Assembly: GCA_023427825.1 (NCBI GenBank)
Contig: JAEZAI010000393.1
Coordinates: forward strand, 1-7,119
Direction of reading: 5' to 3'
Length of the DNA stretch: 7,119 bases
From: Actinomycetes bacterium
GTDB lineage: Bacteria; Actinomycetota; Acidimicrobiia; Acidimicrobiales; Microtrichaceae
In this document: in pieces, positions 1 to 5,614 of the stretch
Numbering within the stretch: the stretch's first letter is position 1
Layout of the letters: each line of letters opens with the position of its first letter
The notes under the pieces: generated by a model
Database searches by the model: none
Told to the model about the DNA's origin: nothing
Seen by the model: the letters and a program-made list of their open reading frames with translations, nothing else
Translations under genes and position numbers: made by a program

Positions 1-1
1 C

Positions 2-25
2 TGCGTCACCTCCTTCGACGACTGA
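2..25 (+). CDS. 3' end of an unidentified upstream gene (partial)
   Basis: Seven codons read in frame from base 2 to a TGA at 23-25, giving CVTSFDD as the C-terminus of a protein that begins outside the window. The stop lies 13 bases before the cysteine desulfurase start, a spacing typical of an operon, so this gene is probably co-transcribed with it. Seven residues are too few to assign a family. The reading is chosen because its stop falls just before the SD of the next gene. The desulfurase frame is also open to the window edge, so the choice is not certain. Confidence 0.35.
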   Translation, partial: CVTSFDD

Positions 26-27
26 GC

Positions 28-31
28 GGAG
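28..31 (+). promoter_or_regulatory. Ribosome binding site of the cysteine desulfurase gene
   Basis: GGAG at 28-31 lies seven bases before the GTG at 39. It supports that GTG as start, because the same frame stays open upstream to the window edge and so gives no other boundary. Confidence 0.5.
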
Positions 32-38
32 CGCCGCC

Positions 39-1175
39 GTGCCCCGCGCCTACCTCGATCACGCCTCCACCTCGCCCCTGCGCCCGACCGCCCGCGCCGC
101 GTTGCGCGCTGCGCTCGACGCCGAGGACCTGGGCGATCCCGGCCGCATCCACCACGAGGGCATGGCCGCACGTGTGGCGTTGGAGGAGGCGCGCGAACAG
201 GTCGCTGCGACGTTCGGCGCCCGTAGTCGCGAGGTCGTGCTCACCTCCGGCGCCACGGAGTCGATCGCTGCGGCATCGTTCGGCGCCCGGGCGCGAGCGG
301 CCGACCGCGGGGCGGGTGACGGCCACGTCGTGCTGGCCGCGATCGAGCACTCCGCGGTCAGGGAGTGGGCGGCGCGGGGTCCGAGCTCGGTGGTGGGCGT
401 CGACGCCACCGGTCGGGTGGACGCCGACGAGTTGCTCGCGGCGGTCCGTCCCGACACCGCACTGGTCCACGTGCAGTGGGGCAACCACGAGGTGGGCACG
501 CTGCAGCCGGTCCGCGAGGTGGTCGAGGACTGCCGGGAGCGCGGCGTGCTGGTGCACGTGGACGCGGCCCAGGCGGCGGGCCACGTGCCGATCGACTTCG
601 TCGGCTTGGGCGCGGACCTGCTGTCGATCTCGGGCCACAAGCTGGGCGGCCCCGCCGGGACCGGCGTCCTGCTGGTCCGCCGCGGCGTGCGGGTGCCGCC
701 GCTGCTCGTCGGCGGCGACCAGGAGCGCGCCCGTCGCGCGGGGGCCGAGGACGTGCTCGGCGCGATCGGACTGGCCGCCGCGGCCACCGAGGCCGCAGCG
801 GCCATGGAGCAGGAGTCGGCCCGGACCCGGGCGCTGACCGACCGGGTGAGGTCGTGGGCCGCGGAGCAGGACGACGTCGAGGGGGTCGGCGCCCCGGCGG
901 ACGGCTCGCTCCCCCAACTGGTGTGCCTGACGTTCTCGGACCTGGAGCCGCAGCCCGTGCTCCTCGGCCTGGACCGGCTGGGCGTGTCGGTGCACTCGGG
1001 TTCGTCGTGCTCGTCCGAGTCGCTCGAGCCGTCGCCCGTGCTCGAGGCGATGGGGGCCGACGCGCACCGGTCCCTGCGGGTGTCGGTCGGATGGTCCAGC
1101 ACGGACGCGGACGTGGACCGGCTGCTGGAGTCACTCCCCCGCGTGCTCTCGGACCTCCGATCGCTGCGGGCCTGA
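39..1175 (+). CDS. Cysteine desulfurase, group I (IscS/NifS-like), PLP-dependent
   Basis: This cytoplasmic enzyme takes sulfur from L-cysteine, giving alanine and an enzyme-bound persulfide used for Fe-S cluster assembly or tRNA thiolation. The 378-residue protein opens with the family signature YLDHASTSPLRP (residues 5-16). It has SGATES (70-75), EHSAV with cofactor-stacking His104, HVDAAQAAG with Asp175 and Gln178, and SGHK with Schiff-base Lys201. GGDQE (225-229) follows, and then the catalytic-loop motif SGSSCSSESLEP with nucleophile Cys324. The long form of that loop marks group I, not SufS-type group II. Length is slightly under that of E. coli IscS. The start is GTG at 39, seven bases after GGAG at 28-31. 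One oddity is His150 (in WGNHEVG) where IscS has cofactor-contacting Asn155. No IscU or tRNA thiolase gene follows, so the sulfur acceptor is not evident here. The family call is secure; the pathway is inferred. Confidence 0.96.
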   Translation: MPRAYLDHASTSPLRPTARAALRAALDAEDLGDPGRIHHEGMAARVALEEAREQVAATFGARSREVVLTSGATESIAAASFGARARAADRGAGDGHVVLAAIEHSAVREWAARGPSSVVGVDATGRVDADELLAAVRPDTALVHVQWGNHEVGTLQPVREVVEDCRERGVLVHVDAAQAAGHVPIDFVGLGADLLSISGHKLGGPAGTGVLLVRRGVRVPPLLVGGDQERARRAGAEDVLGAIGLAAAATEAAAAMEQESARTRALTDRVRSWAAEQDDVEGVGAPADGSLPQLVCLTFSDLEPQPVLLGLDRLGVSVHSGSSCSSESLEPSPVLEAMGADAHRSLRVSVGWSSTDADVDRLLESLPRVLSDLRSLRA

Positions 1176-1195
1176 CGGCGGCGTCGGTGCCGTCG
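1173..1195 (+). other. Hairpin in the gap after the cysteine desulfurase gene
   Basis: GACGGC at 1174-1179 and GCCGTC at 1189-1194 form a perfect 6-bp stem with a 9-base loop; T1173 and G1195 can add a wobble pair. The stem begins inside the stop codon and no T-run follows. It may partly attenuate read-through into the HAD gene, or it may be a chance structure in GC-rich sequence. Confidence 0.25.
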
Positions 1196-1203
1196 ACCAG
1201 ACT

Positions 1204-1208
1204 GGAGG
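1204..1208 (+). promoter_or_regulatory. Ribosome binding site of the HAD hydrolase gene, tightly spaced
   Basis: A perfect GGAGG lies only two bases before the ATG at 1211, closer than the usual 5-9 bases. Other in-frame starts (GTG at 1187, GTG at 1244) lack a good SD, so ATG 1211 is still preferred. The short spacing may lower translation. Confidence 0.45.
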
Positions 1209-1210
1209 CC

Positions 1211-1846
1211 ATGCCGGACGCGCCCCCGCCCGACCCGTCCTCCGTGCCGGTCGTGATCTTCGACCTCGACGGCGTCTTCCGTCAGTGGAACGACGACGAG
1301 CTCGACATGGTCGAGGAGGAGTTCGGTCTGCCGTCCCGCACGATCCTGTCGGTCGCGTTCTCAGCCGACCTGGGCCCGGCGGCGGTGACCGGGCAGCTGA
1401 CGTTCCCGCAGTGGATGGCGGAGATCCGGGCGCGGGTCATCGGCGAGCACGGGCCCGACGTGGCCGGCGCGATCGACGAGTGGGAGGCCAACGTCGGGCG
1501 TGTGGACACCGAGATGCTGGAGCTGCTCCGGTCGGTGCGAGGCCGCACCACGGTCGCCTTGCTGTCCAACGGCACGACCCGACTGCGGCGTGACCTGCAC
1601 GTGCTGGACCTGCTCGACGAGTTCGACGAGATCTTCAACACGGCGGAGCTCGGCATCGCGAAGCCGGATCCCGACGTGTTCCGTCTGGTCTGCTCGGCGC
1701 TCGGGGTGGACCCGGTGGACGCGCTCTTCGTGGACGACCTGCTCGAGAACGTCGAGGGCGCCCGCACGGCGGGGTTGCGGGCGCACCAGCACGTCGACCG
1801 GCACTCCACCGCCCAGTTCCTGACGCGGCACGGAGTGCTCGAATGA
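1211..1846 (+). CDS. HAD-superfamily hydrolase (subfamily IA type phosphatase)
   Basis: A 211-residue cytoplasmic HAD hydrolase, probably a phosphatase acting on a small phosphorylated metabolite; the substrate cannot be read from sequence. All four HAD motifs are present. Motif I is FDLDGV with nucleophile Asp18 and acid/base Asp20. Motif II is LLSNGT with Ser119. Motif III is GIAKPDPDVF with Lys151. Motif IV is FVDDLLENV with Asp175 and Asp176. The roughly 90 residues between motifs I and II are the small helical cap of subfamily I, and the KPDPxxF and DDxxxNV wording resembles YihX-like members. Length is normal. The frame is open far upstream, overlapping the desulfurase gene, but the family N-terminus begins just before VVIFDLDG, which supports ATG 1211. 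It lies 35 bases after the desulfurase stop, so co-transcription is likely. Its 3' end has been tandemly copied into the following gap. Confidence 0.9.
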   Translation: MPDAPPPDPSSVPVVIFDLDGVFRQWNDDELDMVEEEFGLPSRTILSVAFSADLGPAAVTGQLTFPQWMAEIRARVIGEHGPDVAGAIDEWEANVGRVDTEMLELLRSVRGRTTVALLSNGTTRLRRDLHVLDLLDEFDEIFNTAELGIAKPDPDVFRLVCSALGVDPVDALFVDDLLENVEGARTAGLRAHQHVDRHSTAQFLTRHGVLE

Positions 1847-1895
1847 GCCACGGAGTGCTCGCCGACGACTGAGCCACGGAGCGCTCGCCGAGGAG
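1829..1895 (+). repeat. Tandem copies of the HAD gene's 3' terminus
   Basis: Units at 1844-1869 and 1870-1895 are 26 bases each and match at 23 positions. The core CACGGAGTGCTCG also occurs at 1829-1841, inside the last codons of the HAD gene. Each copy runs from CACGGAG to a TGA, so read from the core the three would encode HGVLE, HGVLADD and HGALAEE, each followed by a stop at 1844, 1870 and 1896. Only the first is in the HAD frame. The pattern suggests duplication of a gene end or insertion of a small extragenic repeat. Confidence 0.7.
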
Positions 1896-1910
1896 TGAGC
1901 CCTCGCTCCT
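1891..1910 (+). terminator. Candidate terminator hairpin after the HAD gene
   Basis: AGGAGTGA at 1891-1898 pairs with TCGCTCCT at 1903-1910 over 8 bp, with one G-T wobble and a GCCC loop. No T-run follows, which is common for terminators in high-GC actinobacteria but weakens the call. Its position, 45 bases after the HAD stop and just before a candidate promoter, fits a transcription-unit boundary. Confidence 0.4.
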
Positions 1911-1914
1911 GAGC

Positions 1915-1920
1915 TACGTT
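1915..1920 (+). promoter_or_regulatory. Candidate -10 box for the subtilase-like lipoprotein gene
   Basis: TACGTT, preceded by GC, fits the actinobacterial TAnnnT -10 pattern and sits 43 bases before the ATG. Similar boxes lie before the phosphatase gene (TACCGT, 5557) and the second lipoprotein gene (TACGCT, 6144). No convincing -35 box was found, so the call rests on position and on this similarity. Confidence 0.35.
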
Positions 1921-1927
1921 CAGTACG

Positions 1928-1947
1928 GCGCCCGGGGGGTCGGGCGC
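1928..1947 (+). promoter_or_regulatory. 5' UTR stem-loop with G-rich loop
   Basis: GCGCCCG at 1928-1934 and CGGGCGC at 1941-1947 form a perfect 7-bp GC stem with loop GGGGGT. It starts seven bases after the candidate -10 box, so it would sit at the very 5' end of the mRNA, and it ends four bases before the SD. It could protect the transcript or influence initiation. A comparable element precedes the other lipoprotein gene. Confidence 0.45.
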
Positions 1948-1951
1948 AACC

Positions 1952-1957
1952 AGGAGG
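1952..1957 (+). promoter_or_regulatory. Ribosome binding site of the subtilase-like lipoprotein gene
   Basis: AGGAGG, six bases before ATG 1964, is near-perfect in sequence and spacing. It favours this ATG over the adjacent in-frame GTG at 1967. Confidence 0.8.
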
Positions 1958-1963
1958 GGGCAC

Positions 1964-4900
1964 ATGGTGGAGCCCGGTGGGTCGGCGGCCGCGCGGCGCG
2001 CGGCGGGTCTCGTGGCGGCCGCGCTGGCGCTGCTGCTCGCGGCGTGCACGCCGCCACCCTCGTCGAGCGCGCCGACGACGGTGGCGGTGCCGGACGTGCG
2101 CCCGGCGGTCTCGAACGGCACGGAGCCGGCGCCGCCGGACTGCGATTCGTGGCGGTACGACGGCGTCGCCCAGGGTCCGCTCCCGGGCGAGTGGGATCCC
2201 GACGATCACCGGTTCGGGTCGTTCCGCGACGAGGGCAGCGCCCCGTCGCCGCACCGGCTCTGCGGCCAGCTCGGTGCCGCGGTGGACCTGGCCTGGGGCG
2301 TCGATCGTGGTCGACCCGACGTGCTGATCGCCGTGCTCGACTCTGGCATCGAGTGGCGGGACCCGGAGGCGATGGCCGACCTGGCCGACCAGGCCTACCT
2401 GAACCGGGGTGAGCTCCCGCCGCCGGCCGGGGTTCCCGCGGGAGCGACCGACCACTACGACCGCGACGGCGACGGGCGCTTCACGGTGTCGGACTTCGCC
2501 GCGGACGACCGCGTCGAGGACCGGAACTCGAACGGTCTGCTCGACCCCGAGGACCTGATCCTCACCCCGGGGTTCAACGACGGCGTCGACGACGACGCCA
2601 ACGGGTACGTCGACGACATCTCCGGGTGGGACCTCCTTCACGACGACAACGACCCGCTCGATGACGTCGACTACGGCCACGGGACCGGCGAGGCCCGGGA
2701 CTCGACCGCGGCCCACGACGGCGAGGGAGCGGCAGGGACGTGCCCGACGTGCCTCCACCTCCCGGTGCGGGTGTCGGACTCGTTCATCGCGGACGGCGGG
2801 CGGTTCGCGGCGGGAGTGCTGTTCGCTCTCGACTCGGGTGCGGACGTCGTGCAGGAGGCGCTCGGCGCCATCAACTCGCCGCCGCAGGCGCAGGCCGCGA
2901 TCGACGCCGCGTGGCGCAGGGGCGTGCCGGTCGTGGCGTCGATGGCCGACGAGCAGTCCCAGCACCCCAACCTGCCGGGCGCGCTGTCGCACACGATCCC
3001 GGTGAACTCGGTGACGGAGGGATCGGGCTTCCTCGGCGACGTGGTCACGGTGCTGACCGGACGCCGGGACGCGCTGGCGATCAACGGCTGCACCAACACC
3101 GGCGGCGTGGCGTGGGTGACGGTCCCGAGCGATGGGTGCTCGTCCGAGGCGACCGGCAACTCGGCGGGCATGGTCGGACTGATCGAGTCGGCCGCTCGCA
3201 ACGCCGGCGTCGCCCGCCACCCCGACCTGGTCGCCGCCGGCGTGACCGGCGCCGACGCGAACGTGCTGAGCTCCTCCGAGGTGGCACAGCTCCTGCGGGC
3301 CACGGCGGACGACGTCGACATGTCGACCCCGAACGACCGCGATCCGGCCAACGAGGTGGTCGACGACCTCGGCCAGCGGCGGTTCCCCACCGCTCTCGGC
3401 TGGGACGCGACCACGGGCTACGGCCGGATCAACGCGTACGAAGCGGTGCGGGCCGTGCGGCTCGGCGCGATCCCGCCCGAGGCGGACCTGACCGGACCAG
3501 GCCGCTTCGACCTGCTCCCGACGAGCGGCACCGTCGCCGTGACCGGCCGCGTCGCGGCGGTCCGGTCCTCGTCGTACTCGTACCGGGTGGAGTGGGCGAC
3601 CGGGTTGCAGCCACCGGCCTGGCCGGCGGCCGACCAGTGGCACGTGGTCGCCCGGGCGGACGGGTCGACCGCGCCGACGGACGGCGTGTTGGGTACGCTC
3701 GACCTGGCAGAGGTGGCGGGCGCACTCCCGGACAACGGCCGGGGCACGCCGACGACCGAGGGAGGGCTGCCCGATCCCGACCGGTTCACCGTCCGCCTGC
3801 GCGTGGTCGTGACCGACGCCGAGGGTCGTGTCGCCATCGACCATCGTCACGTGTTCGTCCACGACGACCCCGATCTCCTGCCGGTCCCGGAAGTGCCCGG
3901 AGCCGGAGCACCGAGCCCGGCGTTCGCCGACCTGGACGGGGACGGCGCGGACGAGCTGCTGGTGGCGACCGATGACGGGCTCGTGCACGCGCTGCAGGGC
4001 ACCGGCGGTGCGGAGCTGCCGGGTTGGCCGGTCCGCACCGGTGCGGCGGCCTACTGGCACGGCGGTTCGCCCACCGCGATCGCGGACGGCATCTCCGCTC
4101 CCGACCGGGCGTCGGGGATCGGAGCGCCGGCGGTCGCCGACCTGGATGGCGACGGGTCGCCCGAGGTCGTCGTCTCCGACCTGGAGGGCGCCGTGCACGT
4201 GTTCGGCGCGGACGGCTCCACGAGGGCGACCATGCACACCGATCCCCGCTTCAGCCGCGGCGAGGACACCGACGAGCGCAACCGCATGAAGCCCGGGATC
4301 GTCGGCGGTGCCGCGCTCGGCGACCTGGACGGCGACGGCGCGCTCGACGTCGTGGCCGCAGCGATGGACCGGCATGTGTACGCCTGGCACTCGGACGGCT
4401 CACCGCTCGACGGGTTCCCCGTGCACGTCGTCGACCCGACCCAGGTCGCGACGCTGGACCCGTCGTCGCACGCGATCACGTTCCGCGACCCCGAGCGCAC
4501 CGGCCAGGGCGGCGAGATCGTGGCGACCCCCGCACTCGGCGACCTGGACGGCGACGGCCGGCCCGAGATCGTCATCGGCACGCAGGAGCAGTACGACGAG
4601 CAGCCCGCCGTGTTCCCCGGGCTGGGCCTGCCGGGCCGGAGCGGCAACACCCGCCTGTTCGCCATCTCGCCGGACGGCGCCGCCTCGCCCACCGGCTCGC
4701 CGTTCCTGCCCGGCTGGCCGGTGGCGCTGCCGATGTTCCTCACGAGCGTGCTTCCCACCATCGGCGACGGCGTCGCCACCCAGGCGGCGATCGGCGACGT
4801 GGACGGCGACGGTGCGCCGGAGGTGGTCGCGACGTCGGTCAGCGGCCAGACGATGGTGCTCGACGCCGACGGCCGCACCCCCTACGGCCGCCCGTTCGGG

Positions 4901-5494
4901 GTCCAGGCCGCGCTCGGGTGGCTCGGCGCCGTGGGGCCCGGCACCAACAGCACCGACACCGCGGCACTCACGAGCGCGTTCGGCGGTCCGGCGATCGGGC
5001 GGCTCGGCTCGCCACTCGGGCTCGACGTCGCGGCGCCGACCACCGGTGCCGGCCGCGCGATCGACACGCTGCTGCCCAACGACCAGGACGGCGACCCCCA
5101 GCTCACCGCGTGGTCGGGATCGGACGGGTCGGTCCGCAACGGGTTCCCCCGGGTCACCGCGGACATCGCCTTCTTCGTGACGCCGGTGATCGCGGACGTC
5201 GACGGCGACGGCGCCAACGAGGTGGTCGCGGCGAACGGCGTGCAGCTGCTCGATGCCGTCGGCGGGGACGGCCGGGCGCCGTCCGGCTGGCCCAGGCTGA
5301 CCGGGGGCTGGGCCGTCGGGACGCCCGCGTTCGGCGACTGGGACGGCGACGGCCGCGGCGAGGTCGCGATCACCCGTCGCGACGGCCACCTGCTCGTGTG
5401 GCGGCTCCCCACCGACGCGACGGCGCTCGGCGACTGGACCCGGTTCGGAGCCAACGACCGCAACGACGGGAGCGTGGGGCCGATCGCCGGCTGA
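1964..5494 (+). CDS. Large lipoprotein: divergent S8 subtilase-like domain with EF-hands plus FG-GAP beta-propeller
   Basis: A predicted surface lipoprotein of 1176 residues. Residues 1-28 are a type II signal peptide with Arg11-Arg12, a hydrophobic core and lipobox LAAC (Cys28). A subtilase (S8) fold spans about 100-500: VLIAVLDSG places the triad Asp at 126 and YGHGTGEA places the His at 239. At the nucleophile motif the sequence is ATGNSAGMVGLI (396-407). Aligned without gaps to GTSMAAPHVAGL, the serine is Gly398, with Ser400 nearby; the oxyanion Asn position (AGNE) is Asp329 in MADE. Two EF-hand loops (166-177, 186-197) sit between Asp and His. About 505-640 is an unassigned linker or beta domain. 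Residues 650-1176 are FG-GAP/VCBS propeller repeats, seven with DxDGDG. Six further cysteines, including CPTC at 260-263, could form disulfides. Peptidase activity is doubtful; an adhesive or binding role is possible. The domain call is firm, the activity unknown. Confidence 0.9.
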   Translation: MVEPGGSAAARRAAGLVAAALALLLAACTPPPSSSAPTTVAVPDVRPAVSNGTEPAPPDCDSWRYDGVAQGPLPGEWDPDDHRFGSFRDEGSAPSPHRLCGQLGAAVDLAWGVDRGRPDVLIAVLDSGIEWRDPEAMADLADQAYLNRGELPPPAGVPAGATDHYDRDGDGRFTVSDFAADDRVEDRNSNGLLDPEDLILTPGFNDGVDDDANGYVDDISGWDLLHDDNDPLDDVDYGHGTGEARDSTAAHDGEGAAGTCPTCLHLPVRVSDSFIADGGRFAAGVLFALDSGADVVQEALGAINSPPQAQAAIDAAWRRGVPVVASMADEQSQHPNLPGALSHTIPVNSVTEGSGFLGDVVTVLTGRRDALAINGCTNTGGVAWVTVPSDGCSSEATGNSAGMVGLIESAARNAGVARHPDLVAAGVTGADANVLSSSEVAQLLRATADDVDMSTPNDRDPANEVVDDLGQRRFPTALGWDATTGYGRINAYEAVRAVRLGAIPPEADLTGPGRFDLLPTSGTVAVTGRVAAVRSSSYSYRVEWATGLQPPAWPAADQWHVVARADGSTAPTDGVLGTLDLAEVAGALPDNGRGTPTTEGGLPDPDRFTVRLRVVVTDAEGRVAIDHRHVFVHDDPDLLPVPEVPGAGAPSPAFADLDGDGADELLVATDDGLVHALQGTGGAELPGWPVRTGAAAYWHGGSPTAIADGISAPDRASGIGAPAVADLDGDGSPEVVVSDLEGAVHVFGADGSTRATMHTDPRFSRGEDTDERNRMKPGIVGGAALGDLDGDGALDVVAAAMDRHVYAWHSDGSPLDGFPVHVVDPTQVATLDPSSHAITFRDPERTGQGGEIVATPALGDLDGDGRPEIVIGTQEQYDEQPAVFPGLGLPGRSGNTRLFAISPDGAASPTGSPFLPGWPVALPMFLTSVLPTIGDGVATQAAIGDVDGDGAPEVVATSVSGQTMVLDADGRTPYGRPFGVQAALGWLGAVGPGTNSTDTAALTSAFGGPAIGRLGSPLGLDVAAPTTGAGRAIDTLLPNDQDGDPQLTAWSGSDGSVRNGFPRVTADIAFFVTPVIADVDGDGANEVVAANGVQLLDAVGGDGRAPSGWPRLTGGWAVGTPAFGDWDGDGRGEVAITRRDGHLLVWRLPTDATALGDWTRFGANDRNDGSVGPIAG
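2459..2554 (+). other. Two EF-hand calcium-binding loops inserted in the subtilase-like domain
   Basis: Residues 166-177 (DRDGDGRFTVSD) and 186-197 (DRNSNGLLDPED) both fit the canonical 12-residue EF-hand loop: acidic or Asn at 1, 3 and 5, Gly at 6, hydrophobic at 8, Asp at 12. They are eight residues apart. A third Asp-rich stretch, DDDANGYVDD (209-218), resembles calcium-site segments seen in some large subtilases. Confidence 0.7.
3929..5362 (+). repeat. FG-GAP/VCBS repeats (in-frame coding repeats of a beta-propeller)
   Basis: Seven copies of a calcium-site motif D[LVW]DGDGxx[DE] start at residues 656, 726, 787, 860, 945, 1078 and 1125 (bases 3929, 4139, 4322, 4541, 4796, 5195, 5336). Each is preceded by a small-residue strand such as PAVA or PALG and followed by a hydrophobic strand such as EVVV or EIVI. 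This is the integrin-type propeller repeat. An eighth, degenerate unit begins near residue 1008 (GGPAIGRLGSPLGLDVAAPT), with the acidic residues lost. At the DNA level the core GACCTGGACGGCGACGG recurs almost unchanged in several copies. Confidence 0.85.
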
Positions 5495-5496
5495 GA

Positions 5497-5540
5497 CGTC
5501 GGACACCTCGAGCCGGTTTCCTGCCCGCAGAGGTCCGACG
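5497..5540 (+). terminator. Bulged hairpin after the large lipoprotein gene, candidate terminator
   Basis: CGTCGGAC at 5497-5504 is the exact reverse complement of GTCCGACG at 5533-5540. A longer fold pairs CGTCGG with CCGACG and ACCTC (5505-5509) with GAGGT (5530-5534), giving 11 bp with a 2-base AC bulge and a 20-base loop. It begins two bases after the stop codon. No T-run follows. Its right arm overlaps the expected -35 region of the phosphatase promoter, so it could also act as an operator. Confidence 0.35.
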
Positions 5541-5556
5541 AGGCGCTGCAGGCGGT

Positions 5557-5562
5557 TACCGT
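5557..5562 (+). promoter_or_regulatory. Candidate -10 box for the histidine phosphatase unit
   Basis: TACCGT fits TAnnnT and lies seven bases before the ATG at 5570, the spacing expected if transcription begins at or next to that A. This would give a leaderless transcript. Only a poor -35 match (CCGACG, 5535-5540) lies upstream. Confidence 0.35.
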
Positions 5563-5569
5563 GAGCCGG

Positions 5570-5614
5570 ATGCACGCGTCTTCGACGGCACCGGGCACGA
5601 GCACGGCCCGATGA
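5570..5614 (+). CDS. Possible leaderless 14-codon leader ORF overlapping the phosphatase start
   Basis: ATG 5570 opens a 14-residue frame, MHASSTAPGTSTAR, ending at TGA 5612-5614. That stop overlaps the phosphatase ATG (5611-5613) as ATGA. The frame begins where a transcript from TACCGT 5557-5562 should start, so it could be translated as a leaderless mRNA. It would then deliver ribosomes to the phosphatase start, which has no evident SD of its own. Short overlapping frames also arise by chance, so this is inference from arrangement. The peptide itself has no recognised function. Confidence 0.3.
   Translation: MHASSTAPGTSTAR

Noticed and set aside
365..1210. Upstream extension of the HAD hydrolase frame
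   Set aside because: The frame is open back into the desulfurase gene, but the translation there is Arg/Gly/Pro-rich shadow sequence of that gene. The HAD fold starts at about residue 13 from ATG 1211.
1984..2047. Tat signal (Arg11-Arg12) in the large lipoprotein
   Set aside because: RR is followed by AAGLV, not the SRRxFLK-type context, so an ordinary Sec lipoprotein signal is the simpler reading.
1361..4390. A 1009-codon open frame on the - strand
   Set aside because: It lies opposite the HAD gene and most of the subtilase/propeller gene, has highly Arg/Val/Gly-biased composition, no recognisable motifs and no SD-supported start. Long antisense open frames are normal where coding GC is this high.
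3929..5362. Recurring GACGGCGACGG units as a non-coding or CRISPR-like repeat
   Set aside because: They are in frame, irregularly spaced and fully explained by the DxDGDG motif of FG-GAP blades.
4024..5610. Upstream extension of the histidine phosphatase frame through the propeller gene
   Set aside because: The frame is open, but the translation is Arg-rich out-of-frame reading of the propeller repeats; the phosphatase family begins at MTLYLVRHG (5611).
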